Shown in pieces: positions 1 through 8,714 of a stretch of DNA of 64,000 nt. Every line of letters begins with the position of its first letter. The first letter of the stretch is position 1. Both the position numbers and the translations under genes were made by a program. The notes beneath the pieces were generated by a model. The model did no database searches and was not told the DNA's origin. It saw nothing but the letters and a program-made list of their open reading frames with translations. The stretch lies in assembly GCF_036227205.1 (NCBI RefSeq), contig NZ_CP109442.1, positions 4,278,001-4,342,000 on the forward strand. Direction: 5' to 3'. Source of the DNA: Amycolatopsis sp. NBC_01480. GTDB taxonomy: Bacteria > Actinomycetota > Actinomycetes > Mycobacteriales > Pseudonocardiaceae.

Positions 1-495
1 GTCCGGATCCCCCGTTTGGCTGCCGGAAACCGTCTTCAGCCGCGCGCCCTCGGTCGGGAAGACCCACTTCTTGAACGCCCACCAGCGGAACAGCGTGCCC
101 AGCAGCGTCCCCAGGATCATGCCGCTGACGAAGTCGGCGACCTCCTGGCCCAGCAGGGTCAGGTGCGGCTCCTGCAGGTCCAGCACGTAGCGCGAGACCC
201 ATTGGGGCAGCGCGTTCAGGCCCAGCGCGACGCCGCTGATGAGGAAGAACAGCGCGGCCTCGTGCGCCCGCTCGCGCCCGCCGCGGGTGCGGAAGGACCA
301 TTCGCGGTTCGCGACGTAGGAGAAGATGGTCGCGACCAGGACCCCGACGATCAGCGCGGTCACGGGGTGTGTCCGGAGCACGGTGAACTTCAGCACGTAC
401 GTGATGGCCGTGGTGATCAGGAAACTGATGCCGCCGACCACGGCGAACCGCAGCAGCTCACGGTGCTTCGTCAGTAACTCGCGCAGGATCCGCAC
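1..495 (-). CDS. GtrA family membrane protein (3' end cut off by window)
   Basis: The minus-strand reading from a GTG at 495 gives 165 residues and runs off the left edge, so the C-terminus is missing. It opens with the GtrA hallmark (LLRFAVVGGISFL) and has about four hydrophobic segments separated by basic loops (YVANREWSFRTR, RWWAFKKWVF). Family members are small membrane proteins thought to flip polyprenyl-phosphate-linked sugars for envelope polysaccharide synthesis. The start lies 10 bases after the sigma-factor stop codon, so the two may be cotranscribed. A GtrA gene beside purK-purE is also found in mycobacteria (recalled). The start codon is my choice; no strong ribosome site was seen. 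Confidence 0.85.
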   Translation of the reverse strand, partial: MRILRELLTKHRELLRFAVVGGISFLITTAITYVLKFTVLRTHPVTALIVGVLVATIFSYVANREWSFRTRGGRERAHEAALFFLISGVALGLNALPQWVSRYVLDLQEPHLTLLGQEVADFVSGMILGTLLGTLFRWWAFKKWVFPTEGARLKTVSGSQTGDPD

Positions 496-505
496 CTGCG
501 CGACG

Positions 506-2752
506 CTACCCCCTCAGCCAGTCGAAAAAGCCGCGGGGCTCGATCGTCGGCGGGGTCTGGCCCGGTTTGCCGGAGTTGCCCGGACCGGGGTTCGGCGGCG
601 CACTCGTGCTGGTCGCGGGCGTGCTGGGCGCGGTGGTCGTCTCCGGGTCGGCCGGCGGCGCGGGCGGGGCGCTGCTCGGGCTCGGGTGCTTTTTCGGCTT
701 CGACGGGCTGGTGCTGGTGTCCGGCGAGGTCGTCGGTTTCTCCGACGGCTCCGGGCTCCCGGTGGTCGGGTACGGGACCTCGCAGATGCCCAGCCAGCAG
801 CCGAAGAACAGCTGTACGGGCTTGGCGTTGGCCTTGCCCAGGGTGGCACTCACGGTGACCGGGGTGTCGCGGGAGGGCCGTCCGTCCAGCCGCACCCACA
901 GGTTCACGTGCTGGTCCGGCGCGAGGGAGCCGCGGGTGGTGCAGGTGGCGCCGGAGCCCGTTGGCTCACAGGGGAATCCGCTGAGGCTCCACGACTGGTA
1001 GATCGCGTGGTCGAAGGTGACGGTGACGGGCTTCGTCGTCTTGCCGGTGTTGCGCACGCGGACGTAGACGAGCGGGTTGCGCGTCCACGGGAACGCCGAA
1101 AGCCCGTCGGTGTCCGCCTGCAGCAGCAGGTCGTCCTGCGGCGGGGCCTTCACCGTGACCTTCACGCTCACCGTGACCTGCATCGTCGCGCCCGAGGTGA
1201 CGGAGCCGGTGACAGTGCCGCCCTTCGCGCTGTCGTCGGCGAGGAGCCGGAAGGTGAGCACGGCCGACTGGCCGGGCTGCAGGCCTGAGCCGGTTTTACA
1301 GGTCACGGTGCCGGTGCCGCCTGGGCAGTTGACGGCCAGCGGGGCTGGGGTTTGGGCGGCGGGGCTGTCTTCCCGGAAGGAGCTCACCGCGCCACCGCCG
1401 CCCACCGGGACCGCGGAGACGCCTTGCGGCAGGTTCAGCGCGACCTGCACGGGGTCGGACAGGCTGCCGCCGTCATTGCGGACGGTGATGGGCAGGGTGA
1501 CCGGGCCCGCGCCCGGCTGCAGTTCGAGGTCGCCGGACGGCGCGGTCGCGGACATCTTCGCCGGCGCGGGCGAGGCCGGGGGCGGTGCTGCCGGAGGTGC
1601 GGCCGGCGGCGCGACGGGCGGCGGCGCGGGCTGGGCCGGCGGAGGCGCCTGCGGGGCGGGCACCGCGGGCGCGGCCGGGGGAGCGGGTTTCGGCGGCGGG
1701 GGCGCGGGCGCCGCGGCGGGCGGCGGGACCTGGGCCGCCACCGGGATCTCCTGTGATCCGCTCGAAGCCAGCGCGATGGCGACGGCGGCCACGATGGCCG
1801 CGCCCGAAACCGCGACCCCGGCGAACTGGCGGGGCGCGGAGGCCGCGGCGGCGGCACCCGCTTTCGCGCCACCGGCGGCGGCCGCACCGGAAGCGGCGGC
1901 CGCGGCCCCGGCCGTTGCCGCGGTGGCGGCGCCCGCCTTGGCCGCGCCGATCGTCGCGAGGTAGCCCAGCGCGGCACCGCCCAGCACGATCGGGGCGATG
2001 ATCGCGCGCAGACCGCCGTTGACGTCGGCCAGCTCCGCGGCCAGCGCCCGGCAGGCCTCGCACTCGTCGAGGTGGTTCTCCACTTGGGAGCGCTCGCGTT
2101 TGGACAGTCCGTCCCGGGTCCACGCGCCCAGCCGGTCGGCGGCCGCGCGGCACCGGTCGGCGTTGTTCTCCTGCAGGTGGACCTGGAGGTATGCCTGCCG
2201 CAGGCCCTCACGGGCGCGGTAGGCGAGCGCGGACACGCCGTTCGCGGTCAGCCCCAGCAGCGGCGCGACCTCGGCCGGGCTCTGCTGCTCGATCTCGGTG
2301 TGCCACAGCACGGCCTGCCAGCGTTCGGGCAGCCGCGCGAACGCCTTCGCCGCCATCGTGCGCTCGAGGCCGGCCACGGCGGTGTCGGAGAACGGCACGG
2401 TGAGCGCTTCGCCGATGGCCCCGCCGGCGTCGCTCATGTCCTCGTTCAGGTCGACGCGGCGGTCGCGGCGGGTCTTGTCGTACGCGGTGTGCCGCAGCGC
2501 GGTGAGCAGGTAGGCGCGAAAGGCGGTGTCCGGGCCCTTGCCGCCACGCAGCGTGTCGAGGACCTTGGCGAACGCCTCGGAGACGAGGTCGTCGGCTTCG
2601 GCGCTGGAGCGGGCGAGCTGCCGGGCCAGGTTGTACGCGGCTCCACTGTGACGCTCGAACAGCGTCCCGTAGGAGGCGATCTCCCCAGCGCGCACCTCGG
2701 CGATCAGCTCGGCGTCACTCTTACCGGACAGGTCGGCGGGAACGGTGGACAC
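506..2752 (-). CDS. ECF sigma factor fused to zinc-finger, membrane and extracellular domains
   Basis: This is a 748-residue protein. Residues about 30-97 form sigma region 2 and about 130-185 region 4 (LPERWQAVLW, then a helix-turn-helix). A zinc-finger anti-sigma-like motif H227-x3-C231-x2-C234 follows. Hydrophobic segments lie near 249-268 and 311-330, separated by an Ala-rich stretch. After a Pro/Ala-rich spacer (337-398) come two beta-rich segments resembling DUF11-type repeats (about 405-535 and 545-650) and a Ser/Thr/Pro tail. The predicted layout is a cytoplasmic sigma factor tethered to the membrane with a large exported sensor. Actinobacterial ECF groups with such C-terminal extensions are known (ECF53-like, recalled). 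The GTG start has a good upstream AAGGAG. How the sigma domain is released is unknown. Confidence 0.88.
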   Translation of the reverse strand: MSTVPADLSGKSDAELIAEVRAGEIASYGTLFERHSGAAYNLARQLARSSAEADDLVSEAFAKVLDTLRGGKGPDTAFRAYLLTALRHTAYDKTRRDRRVDLNEDMSDAGGAIGEALTVPFSDTAVAGLERTMAAKAFARLPERWQAVLWHTEIEQQSPAEVAPLLGLTANGVSALAYRAREGLRQAYLQVHLQENNADRCRAAADRLGAWTRDGLSKRERSQVENHLDECEACRALAAELADVNGGLRAIIAPIVLGGAALGYLATIGAAKAGAATAATAGAAAAASGAAAAGGAKAGAAAAASAPRQFAGVAVSGAAIVAAVAIALASSGSQEIPVAAQVPPPAAAPAPPPPKPAPPAAPAVPAPQAPPPAQPAPPPVAPPAAPPAAPPPASPAPAKMSATAPSGDLELQPGAGPVTLPITVRNDGGSLSDPVQVALNLPQGVSAVPVGGGGAVSSFREDSPAAQTPAPLAVNCPGGTGTVTCKTGSGLQPGQSAVLTFRLLADDSAKGGTVTGSVTSGATMQVTVSVKVTVKAPPQDDLLLQADTDGLSAFPWTRNPLVYVRVRNTGKTTKPVTVTFDHAIYQSWSLSGFPCEPTGSGATCTTRGSLAPDQHVNLWVRLDGRPSRDTPVTVSATLGKANAKPVQLFFGCWLGICEVPYPTTGSPEPSEKPTTSPDTSTSPSKPKKHPSPSSAPPAPPADPETTTAPSTPATSTSAPPNPGPGNSGKPGQTPPTIEPRGFFDWLRG

Positions 2753-3010
2753 GGGGCTCCTTCTTCTGCGCGCACGCGGCCGGACCAGCCACGACCTACC
2801 TCTCTAACGCGTCCACAAGTGTGACGGACGCGGCGACACTCGTCACGTCGTGGTCCGGGTATCGCCACCGACGGCCCAATGAGTTCACCCGGGACCTGGC
2901 AATCGACCCGGAAAAAGGCTCCGGAACGTCGTCACGCGGACGGGGCGGCGGAGTCCCTCTGGTGTAGCGGGACAAGATCGACAAGATCCGGACGAAAGGA
3001 GCGGTGGCCA

Positions 3011-3853
3011 GTGGACGTACCGGCGACCGGAGCCCGGTCCGGAGCCGCAGAGGGCCAGGAGGCACCGACCCGCTTCGACCGGGACGGGACCCTGCGCGCG
3101 CTGCGGGCGCGCTGGCGCACCGCCAGCCTCGCCGCGGGCTGGCGTTTCCCCAGCGACTGGGCCCTGCCCGAGGTCGACGCGGTGTGTGCCGCCGTCGTCC
3201 GGCACGGCGCCCTCGGGGCCGAGACGGCGCTGGCCGGATTGGGCCGGGCCCGGGCCGCCGCCGGCGCCGGGCTGGCCGAGACGCTGTCGGACCTGGCCGC
3301 CCTGCACGCCGTGCTCGTGGACCCCGAAGCCGTCGACGGCTTCGTGTCCCCGGACGTGGACGCGACGCCGTCGCGGATACTCAGGGTGACGGCGTTGGCG
3401 TGGGCGGACGTCGCGACCGACCAGCTCGTGCACACCGAGGTCACCGACCCGCTCACCGGTCTGCCGTCCTCGGCCTACCTGCGCACCCGCCTCGCCGAGC
3501 TGTACCGCGGCGGCGGCTGGGAGGAGAAGGTGCTGCTGGTGGTCTCCCTGGACCTCTCGGCCGTCTCCGGCTGGCCGCGGCTGACCGGCATGATCCTGGC
3601 CGCGGACGCCGTCCGCTCGGTCTTCGACTCGGGCGAGAGCTACGCGGCGCTCGGCCCGTCCACCGTCGCCGTTTTGGCCCATCGTGACGACCGGCTCGCT
3701 TCCCACGGCGTGGCGCTGCGGCGGGCGCTCAACGACCGGCTGTCGGTGGACGATCAGCTGTGCGAGGTCAGCCGTCCGCGGGTTTCGGCGTTGCGGCTGC
3801 CGCCGACGCACGAGCGGGCCTGCGGTCTGCTCGCGGAGCTGTCCCGGTCATAG
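3011..3853 (+). CDS. Degenerate GGDEF-domain-like protein
   Basis: The GTG at 3011 is chosen because AAAGGAG lies nine bases upstream, giving 280 residues. The N-terminal half is helical and unassigned. Midway is DPLTGLPSSAYLRTRL, which matches the start of diguanylate cyclase domains (D-x-L-T-G-L-x-N-R). The rest has the right length for a GGDEF fold, but the GGDEF catalytic signature and metal ligands are absent, so c-di-GMP synthesis is unlikely. It may be a regulatory or structural remnant of the fold. It is divergent from the membrane sigma factor, with about 258 bases between them. The substrate or partner is unknown. Confidence 0.7.
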   Translation: MDVPATGARSGAAEGQEAPTRFDRDGTLRALRARWRTASLAAGWRFPSDWALPEVDAVCAAVVRHGALGAETALAGLGRARAAAGAGLAETLSDLAALHAVLVDPEAVDGFVSPDVDATPSRILRVTALAWADVATDQLVHTEVTDPLTGLPSSAYLRTRLAELYRGGGWEEKVLLVVSLDLSAVSGWPRLTGMILAADAVRSVFDSGESYAALGPSTVAVLAHRDDRLASHGVALRRALNDRLSVDDQLCEVSRPRVSALRLPPTHERACGLLAELSRS

Positions 3854-3932
3854 CCGGACAAGTCCGGCGCCGGCGCCTAATCCTTCCCACCCTTCTGGAC
3901 CAGCTCGGCGCCGGTCATGATTTCCTGATGGG

Positions 3933-5294
3933 GTGACCAGGACCGTACCCTCTGCCGCCGAAGCCCAAGCTCCGGCGAGAGCCGGCTTACCCCGCCTGGC
4001 CCTGCGCCGGTCGCTGGCCCGGCTCTCCGTCCGCCCGCGGTCGATCCTGATTCTCTCGGTGATCCCGCTGCTCGCGATCGGGTTCGGCATCTGGGGCTGG
4101 ACGCACGACTGGGTACTGGGGGTCGACAGCGCGGTTTATCGCGCCGGCGCGCTCACCCTGCTGCACGGGCAGTCGCTCTACGACGCGAACACGCTCGACC
4201 CGGAGCCGGGGTGGGCGCTGCTGCCGTTCACCTACCCGCCGACGGCCGCGCTGCTGTTCGTCCCGCTCGCCGTGGTGCCGACGCAGGTCGCGTGGGGTTT
4301 CCTGACCGCCGTTTCGCTCGGCGCGATGGCGCTTTCCATCCGCATCGCGATCGGCGCCCTGCCGAGCCCGGCCTCCGACGGCCCGCGCTGGTGGGCCTCG
4401 CCGGCCCGTTCGACGATCGTGTTCTTCCTGGTCTTCCTCGGCCTGGAACCGGTGTGGCGCACCATTTTCCTCGGCCAGATCAACCTGATCCTGATGGCCA
4501 TGATCCTGCTGGACATGCTGGTGCTCGGCGCGCGCGGCAGCCGGTGGGGCGGCGTGCTGGTGGGCGTCGCGGCGGCGATCAAGCTGACGCCGATCGTGTT
4601 CCTGGGCCACCTGTTCATCACCGGCCGCCGCAAGGACGCGCTGCGCGGGCTGGCGACGTTCGTCCTCATGCAGGGGCTGATGTTCCTGGTCAACCCGCAC
4701 GACGCGTGGCGTTACTGGACCTCGACGCTGCCCGACACCGGCCGCATCGGCCCGGTGCACTGGGCGGGCAACCAGTCGCTGAACGCGCTGATGAACCGGG
4801 CCACCGACCTCGCGCCGTGGGCGTCGAAGGCCGCGATGGGGATCGGCCTGCTGCTCGCGATCCCGGCGCTGTGGCTGCTGATCCGGTTCCACCGCCGCGG
4901 GCAGGCGCTCGCCGCGCTGCTCGTCACGGCGTTCTGGACGCTGCTCATCTCGCCGATCTCCTGGACCCACCACTGGGTGTGGGTCGTGCCGCTGATCGTG
5001 CTGCTGGTTTCGCGCCTGCCGAAGACCACCCCGGCGACCGCGTGGAAACGCTGGGTCGGGACAGGCTTGGTGGCGTTCGTGTTCGTCAGCTGCGTCCTGC
5101 TGATCCTGCCGAACGGCCGCAACGTGGAGCTGCACTGGAAGGTGTGGCAGAACGTCCTCGGCGACGCCTACATCCTGATGCCGGTGGTGCTCGGCCTCGC
5201 GCTGATCTTCCGGTGGGGCCTGCAGCGCCGCGCGCGCAGCCGCCGCGCGCCGGAGGAGGCCACGCAGTATGCCGACGCCACACCAGGCGACTGA
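3933..5294 (+). CDS. GT87 family polyprenyl-phosphate-dependent mannosyltransferase
   Basis: A 453-residue polytopic membrane protein with about ten hydrophobic segments. It carries features of the GT87 (formerly DUF2029) family: an early acidic motif in the first periplasmic loop (GVDSAVYRAG), FTYPPTAALLF, LGQINLILM and ISWTHHWVWVVP. Characterised relatives, such as the mycobacterial alpha-1,2-mannosyltransferases, use polyprenyl-phosphate-mannose on the outer membrane face for lipomannan or PIM synthesis. Substrate specificity cannot be read here. The GTG at 3933 is the only plausible start, since the nearby ATG at 3928 meets a stop at once. Its 3' end overlaps the next gene, a close paralogue, by 26 bases. 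Confidence 0.85.
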   Translation: MTRTVPSAAEAQAPARAGLPRLALRRSLARLSVRPRSILILSVIPLLAIGFGIWGWTHDWVLGVDSAVYRAGALTLLHGQSLYDANTLDPEPGWALLPFTYPPTAALLFVPLAVVPTQVAWGFLTAVSLGAMALSIRIAIGALPSPASDGPRWWASPARSTIVFFLVFLGLEPVWRTIFLGQINLILMAMILLDMLVLGARGSRWGGVLVGVAAAIKLTPIVFLGHLFITGRRKDALRGLATFVLMQGLMFLVNPHDAWRYWTSTLPDTGRIGPVHWAGNQSLNALMNRATDLAPWASKAAMGIGLLLAIPALWLLIRFHRRGQALAALLVTAFWTLLISPISWTHHWVWVVPLIVLLVSRLPKTTPATAWKRWVGTGLVAFVFVSCVLLILPNGRNVELHWKVWQNVLGDAYILMPVVLGLALIFRWGLQRRARSRRAPEEATQYADATPGD

Positions 5295-6723
5295 GGCTTT
5301 TCCGCCTGCTGTCTCGGGGCGTTCGCGGTTGCGTTCGTGGTTGTCAGGGTTGCGGCAGTCACGCTCGCGGGGTCCTTCGTCGCTGTCACGGCTGCGTCGT
5401 TTCTGGCGCCCGCGCTCGTGGCTCCCGTCCTGGTGGCTCCCGCCTTCCCGCCTCGCCCGTCTGCTGACTGCTGTTCTGCTACTGGCGACCGCGGTACTCG
5501 GCGTCGTGGTGTGGCTGACCGGCTGGCACGTGGGCGCGGACAGCGCGGTCTACCGAGCCGGCGGCCTGACCCTGCTGAAGGGCGAACCGCTCTACACCTC
5601 ATCGGACCTGACGACCCTCCCGGACTGGGTCCGCCTGCCGTTCACCTACACCCCGGCCGCGGCGGCGCTGTTCGTGCCGCTGGTGCTGGTGCCGTCGGGC
5701 CTGGTCTGGGGCGTGATCGCGGTTTTGTCGGTGGTGTCGCTTACTGTCGTGATCGCGGTGGTGGCGCGGCCGTCCGGGGTTTGGTTGCCGGCGGGCACGG
5801 CCATCGTTCTGGTGCTGGAACCGGTGTGGAAGACACTGTTCCTGGGCCAGATCAACTTGATACTGATGGCTTTGGTGGTCTTCGACGTACTGGTGCTGTC
5901 GAGCCGTGGTGCGAGCTTGGGGCGCTTGGCCGGTTCGAGGGTTAGGGCTTCGGCCTCGGCTGGTTCGGTCGGCGCTGGTGGCTCGGTGAGCGCTGCTGGG
6001 GAACGTGCGCGGACGGGCAGCCGGTGGGCCGGTGTGCTGATCGGTGTGGCGGCGGCGGTGAAGCTGACCCCGTTGATCTTCGTCCCGCATCTGTTCTTCA
6101 CCGGCCGGTGGAAGGACGGGCTGCGCGCCCTGGGCACCTTCGTGGGCCTGGAGGCGGTGATGTTCGCGGTCATCCCGGGTGACTCGTGGCGCTTCTGGAC
6201 CGAGTCGGTCTCCGATCCCAGCCGGGTGGGCTCGGTGCACTGGATCTTCAACCAGTCGCTGAACGGCCTGGTCAGCCGCGCGTCCTCGCTCGCGCCGTGG
6301 TCGATGGCGGTGGCCGTCGGGGTGGCTGCGGTGCTGGCCGTGCCCGCGGTGTGGCTGGTCGTCCTCTGGCATCGCCGGGGTGAGCAGGCGGCCGCGTTGC
6401 TCGTGACGGCGTTCTACGCCCTGCTGGTGTCGCCGGTGTCGTGGTCGCACCACTGGGTGTGGGCGGTGCCGCTGGTGTGCCTGCTGCTGGTCAAGGGCCG
6501 ACGGTGGTGGGCACTCCTGGTGGCGGTGCTGTTCGCCTCGCAGATCGTGATGCTGGTCCCGAACGGCGGCGACACCGAGTTCACCTGGGGCATCGGCTGG
6601 TCCGTACTCGGCAACGCCTACGTCCTCGCCGCCGCAGCAGCCATCCTCGCCCTGTCCATCCGCGAACTCCGGCTGCGCTCCCGCACGACCGCACCCACAG
6701 TGCAGCCGGAACCGGCCGAATAA
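5269..6723 (+). CDS. Second GT87 family glycosyltransferase, tandem paralogue
   Basis: A 484-residue paralogue of the preceding gene, sharing its motifs in order: GADSAVYRAG, FTYTPAAAALF, LGQINLILMAL, GVAAAVKLTP, WIFNQSLNGL and SPVSWSHHWVWAVP. It differs by an Arg/Ser-rich N-terminal extension (about residues 15-60) and a roughly 30-residue Ser/Ala/Gly-rich insertion near 205-235. The ATG start lies within the upstream gene, preceded by GGAGGAG at a suitable distance, so translational coupling is likely. It probably transfers a sugar from a polyprenyl-phosphate donor to an envelope glycolipid. The pair looks like a local duplication followed by divergence. Confidence 0.85.
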   Translation: MPTPHQATEAFPPAVSGRSRLRSWLSGLRQSRSRGPSSLSRLRRFWRPRSWLPSWWLPPSRLARLLTAVLLLATAVLGVVVWLTGWHVGADSAVYRAGGLTLLKGEPLYTSSDLTTLPDWVRLPFTYTPAAAALFVPLVLVPSGLVWGVIAVLSVVSLTVVIAVVARPSGVWLPAGTAIVLVLEPVWKTLFLGQINLILMALVVFDVLVLSSRGASLGRLAGSRVRASASAGSVGAGGSVSAAGERARTGSRWAGVLIGVAAAVKLTPLIFVPHLFFTGRWKDGLRALGTFVGLEAVMFAVIPGDSWRFWTESVSDPSRVGSVHWIFNQSLNGLVSRASSLAPWSMAVAVGVAAVLAVPAVWLVVLWHRRGEQAAALLVTAFYALLVSPVSWSHHWVWAVPLVCLLLVKGRRWWALLVAVLFASQIVMLVPNGGDTEFTWGIGWSVLGNAYVLAAAAAILALSIRELRLRSRTTAPTVQPEPAE

Positions 6724-6991
6724 CCGGATTCCGCGGCCCTGCCCGCAGACGCCTGCCGGGGATGCGTGCCGTGGTCGAGGTGGCCGAGCAGGAACTGCGG
6801 CAGCCAAGTACCGCCGTATCCCCGCAGACAGGTCCACACCGGCCCCGACGCCACGGCAATCCGGCGCCCTCGGCCACCAGCCGAAGACCCCGCCGGGAAG
6901 ACCAACGCGCCCCACAAGCCAGGTGAGCTGCGTCAACACCGCCAGGTACCCGCAGCCAGGCCGGAAGCAGCCCAGTAACCTGGGCGGCGTT

Positions 6992-8176
6992 ATGGACAAA
7001 CGTACCGGTCTTCCCGTCGTCGGGATGGTGGGCGGCGGACAGCTCGCCCGGATGACGCACCAGGCGGCGATCTCGCTCGGGCAGTCGCTGCGGATTCTCG
7101 CGGCGGGTAAGGGCGATTCCGCCGCGCTGGTGGCCAGTGACGTGGTGCTCGGGCACCACACGGACCTCGACGCGTTGCGCTCGTTCGCCAGCGGGGTCGA
7201 CGTGCTCACCTTCGATCACGAGCACGTGCCCGGCGAGCACCTGCTGACGCTCGCCATGGAGGGCTTTGTCATCCGGCCCGCGCCTTCGGCGCTCGGGTTC
7301 GCGCAGAACAAGCTCGTGATGCGCGAGATGATGGCCGGGCTCGGCGTGCCGGGGCCGGCGTTCGCCGAAGTGTCCACTGTGGACGACGTGCTGAAGTTCG
7401 GCGACGAGCACGGCTGGCCGGTGGTCCTCAAGGCCGCGCGTGGCGGGTACGACGGCCGCGGCGTCTGGATGCTCGACACCGCCCGCCATGCGCGCGAGAC
7501 GGTGCCGGAGCTGCTCGAGGCGGGCACCTCGCTCCTGGTCGAGGAGAAGGTGGCCATGAAACGCGAGCTGGCCGCGCTGGTCGCGCGCTCGCCGTTCGGG
7601 CAGGGCGCGGCGTACCCCGTGGTCGAGACCGTGCAGACCGGCGGCATCAACACCGAGGTGCTCGCGCCGGCGCCGGGGCTGAGCGAGTCGCGGGTGCACG
7701 AGGCGCAGGACCTCGCGCTGCGGATCGCGGCGACGCTCGACGTCACCGGGCTGCTGGCCGTCGAGCTGTTCGAGACCGACACCGGCCTGCTGGTCAACGA
7801 GCTCGCCATGCGCCCGCACAACTCGGGCCACTGGACGATGGACGGCTCCCGCACGTCGCAGTTCGAGCAGCACCTGCGCGGCGTGCTCGACTACCCGCTG
7901 GGCCGCACGGACCTGATCGAGCCCGCGTGCGTGATGGCGAACGTGCTCGGCGCCGACGCCACCCCGCAGATGAGCACCGACGAGCGCGTCCACCACCTCT
8001 TCGCGCGCTACCCCGAGGTGAAGATCCACCTCTACGGCAAGGAAGACCGGCCCGGCCGCAAGCTCGGGCACGTCAACTTCGCCGGGGAGCGCATGGAGGA
8101 CCTGCGCAACCGCGCGCTGCTGTCCGCGCACTGGCTGTCCCACGCCGTCTGGCTCGACGGCTACGAGATCCACTGA
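6992..8176 (+). CDS. purK: N5-carboxyaminoimidazole ribonucleotide synthase
   Basis: This 394-residue ATP-grasp enzyme converts AIR, bicarbonate and ATP to N5-CAIR in purine synthesis. It begins with [17 protein letters not shown], the usual PurK N-terminal nucleotide motif. It contains [14 protein letters not shown] (ATP-grasp loop), [13 protein letters not shown] and the metal-binding region [14 protein letters not shown]. The ATG at 6992 is preferred over an upstream in-frame start because it gives the normal family N-terminus. A TAACCT hexamer ten bases upstream could be a -10 box of a nearly leaderless transcript (inferred). purE follows 34 bases later, the usual purK-purE order in actinobacteria. 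Confidence 0.96.
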   Translation: MDKRTGLPVVGMVGGGQLARMTHQAAISLGQSLRILAAGKGDSAALVASDVVLGHHTDLDALRSFASGVDVLTFDHEHVPGEHLLTLAMEGFVIRPAPSALGFAQNKLVMREMMAGLGVPGPAFAEVSTVDDVLKFGDEHGWPVVLKAARGGYDGRGVWMLDTARHARETVPELLEAGTSLLVEEKVAMKRELAALVARSPFGQGAAYPVVETVQTGGINTEVLAPAPGLSESRVHEAQDLALRIAATLDVTGLLAVELFETDTGLLVNELAMRPHNSGHWTMDGSRTSQFEQHLRGVLDYPLGRTDLIEPACVMANVLGADATPQMSTDERVHHLFARYPEVKIHLYGKEDRPGRKLGHVNFAGERMEDLRNRALLSAHWLSHAVWLDGYEIH

Positions 8177-8210
8177 ACCGGACAGCGACGATCCATTGAA
8201 AGGGAGCACT

Positions 8211-8708
8211 ATGGCGCCGCAAGTGGGCGTGATCATGGGCAGCGACTCGGACTGGCCGGTGCTCGAAGCCGCCGGGCAGGCGCTCGGCGAGTTCGGCGTG
8301 GAGTACGAGGTCGGCGTCTACTCGGCGCACCGGACCCCGCAGCGCATGCTGGACTACGCCACCTCCGCGGCCTCGCGCGGCCTGCGCGTGATCATCGCGG
8401 GCGCGGGCGGCGCCGCGCACCTGCCGGGCATGGTCGCGTCGGCCACGGTGCTGCCGGTGATCGGCGTCCCGGTCCCGCTGAAGTACCTCGACGGCCTCGA
8501 CTCGCTCCTGTCGATCGTCCAGATGCCGGCCGGCATCCCGGTGGCGACGGTGTCCGTCGGGGGCGCGCGCAACGCCGGCCTCCTCGCGGTCCGCATCCTC
8601 GCCGCCGCGGACCCCGAGCTGCAGGCCCGCATCACCCAGTTCCAGGCCGACCTGGAGCAACTGGTGCTGGACAAGGACGCCGCCCTCCGCGAGAAGGCCG
8701 GCAAGTGA
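8211..8708 (+). CDS. purE: 5-(carboxyamino)imidazole ribonucleotide mutase
   Basis: A 165-residue class I PurE that moves the carboxyl group of N5-CAIR to C4 to form CAIR, directly after PurK. The diagnostic N-terminal motif [13 protein letters not shown] is present. So are the catalytic-loop region [14 protein letters not shown] and the [13 protein letters not shown] motif of the octameric family. An AAGGGAG sequence lies seven bases before the ATG at 8211, which decides this start over an in-frame TTG 15 bases earlier. The length is normal for the family. It is coregulated with purK, judging by spacing and strand. Confidence 0.96.
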   Translation: MAPQVGVIMGSDSDWPVLEAAGQALGEFGVEYEVGVYSAHRTPQRMLDYATSAASRGLRVIIAGAGGAAHLPGMVASATVLPVIGVPVPLKYLDGLDSLLSIVQMPAGIPVATVSVGGARNAGLLAVRILAAADPELQARITQFQADLEQLVLDKDAALREKAGK

Positions 8709-8714
8709 CCCGGG

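Noticed and set aside
326..1288. Long plus-strand frame opposite the sigma factor gene
   Set aside because: It is Arg/Gly-rich shadow coding of the high-GC antisense strand. The minus-strand frame has the sigma domains.
1560..1720. Repetitive GCC/CCG-rich stretch resembling a tandem repeat array
   Set aside because: It encodes the Pro/Ala linker of the sigma fusion protein; units are irregular and in frame, not a CRISPR or satellite.
6618..6917. Minus-strand frame crossing the second GT87 gene's end
   Set aside because: Most of it lies antisense to the GT87 gene, and the rest has no motif or ribosome site; the 268-base gap before purK seems non-coding.
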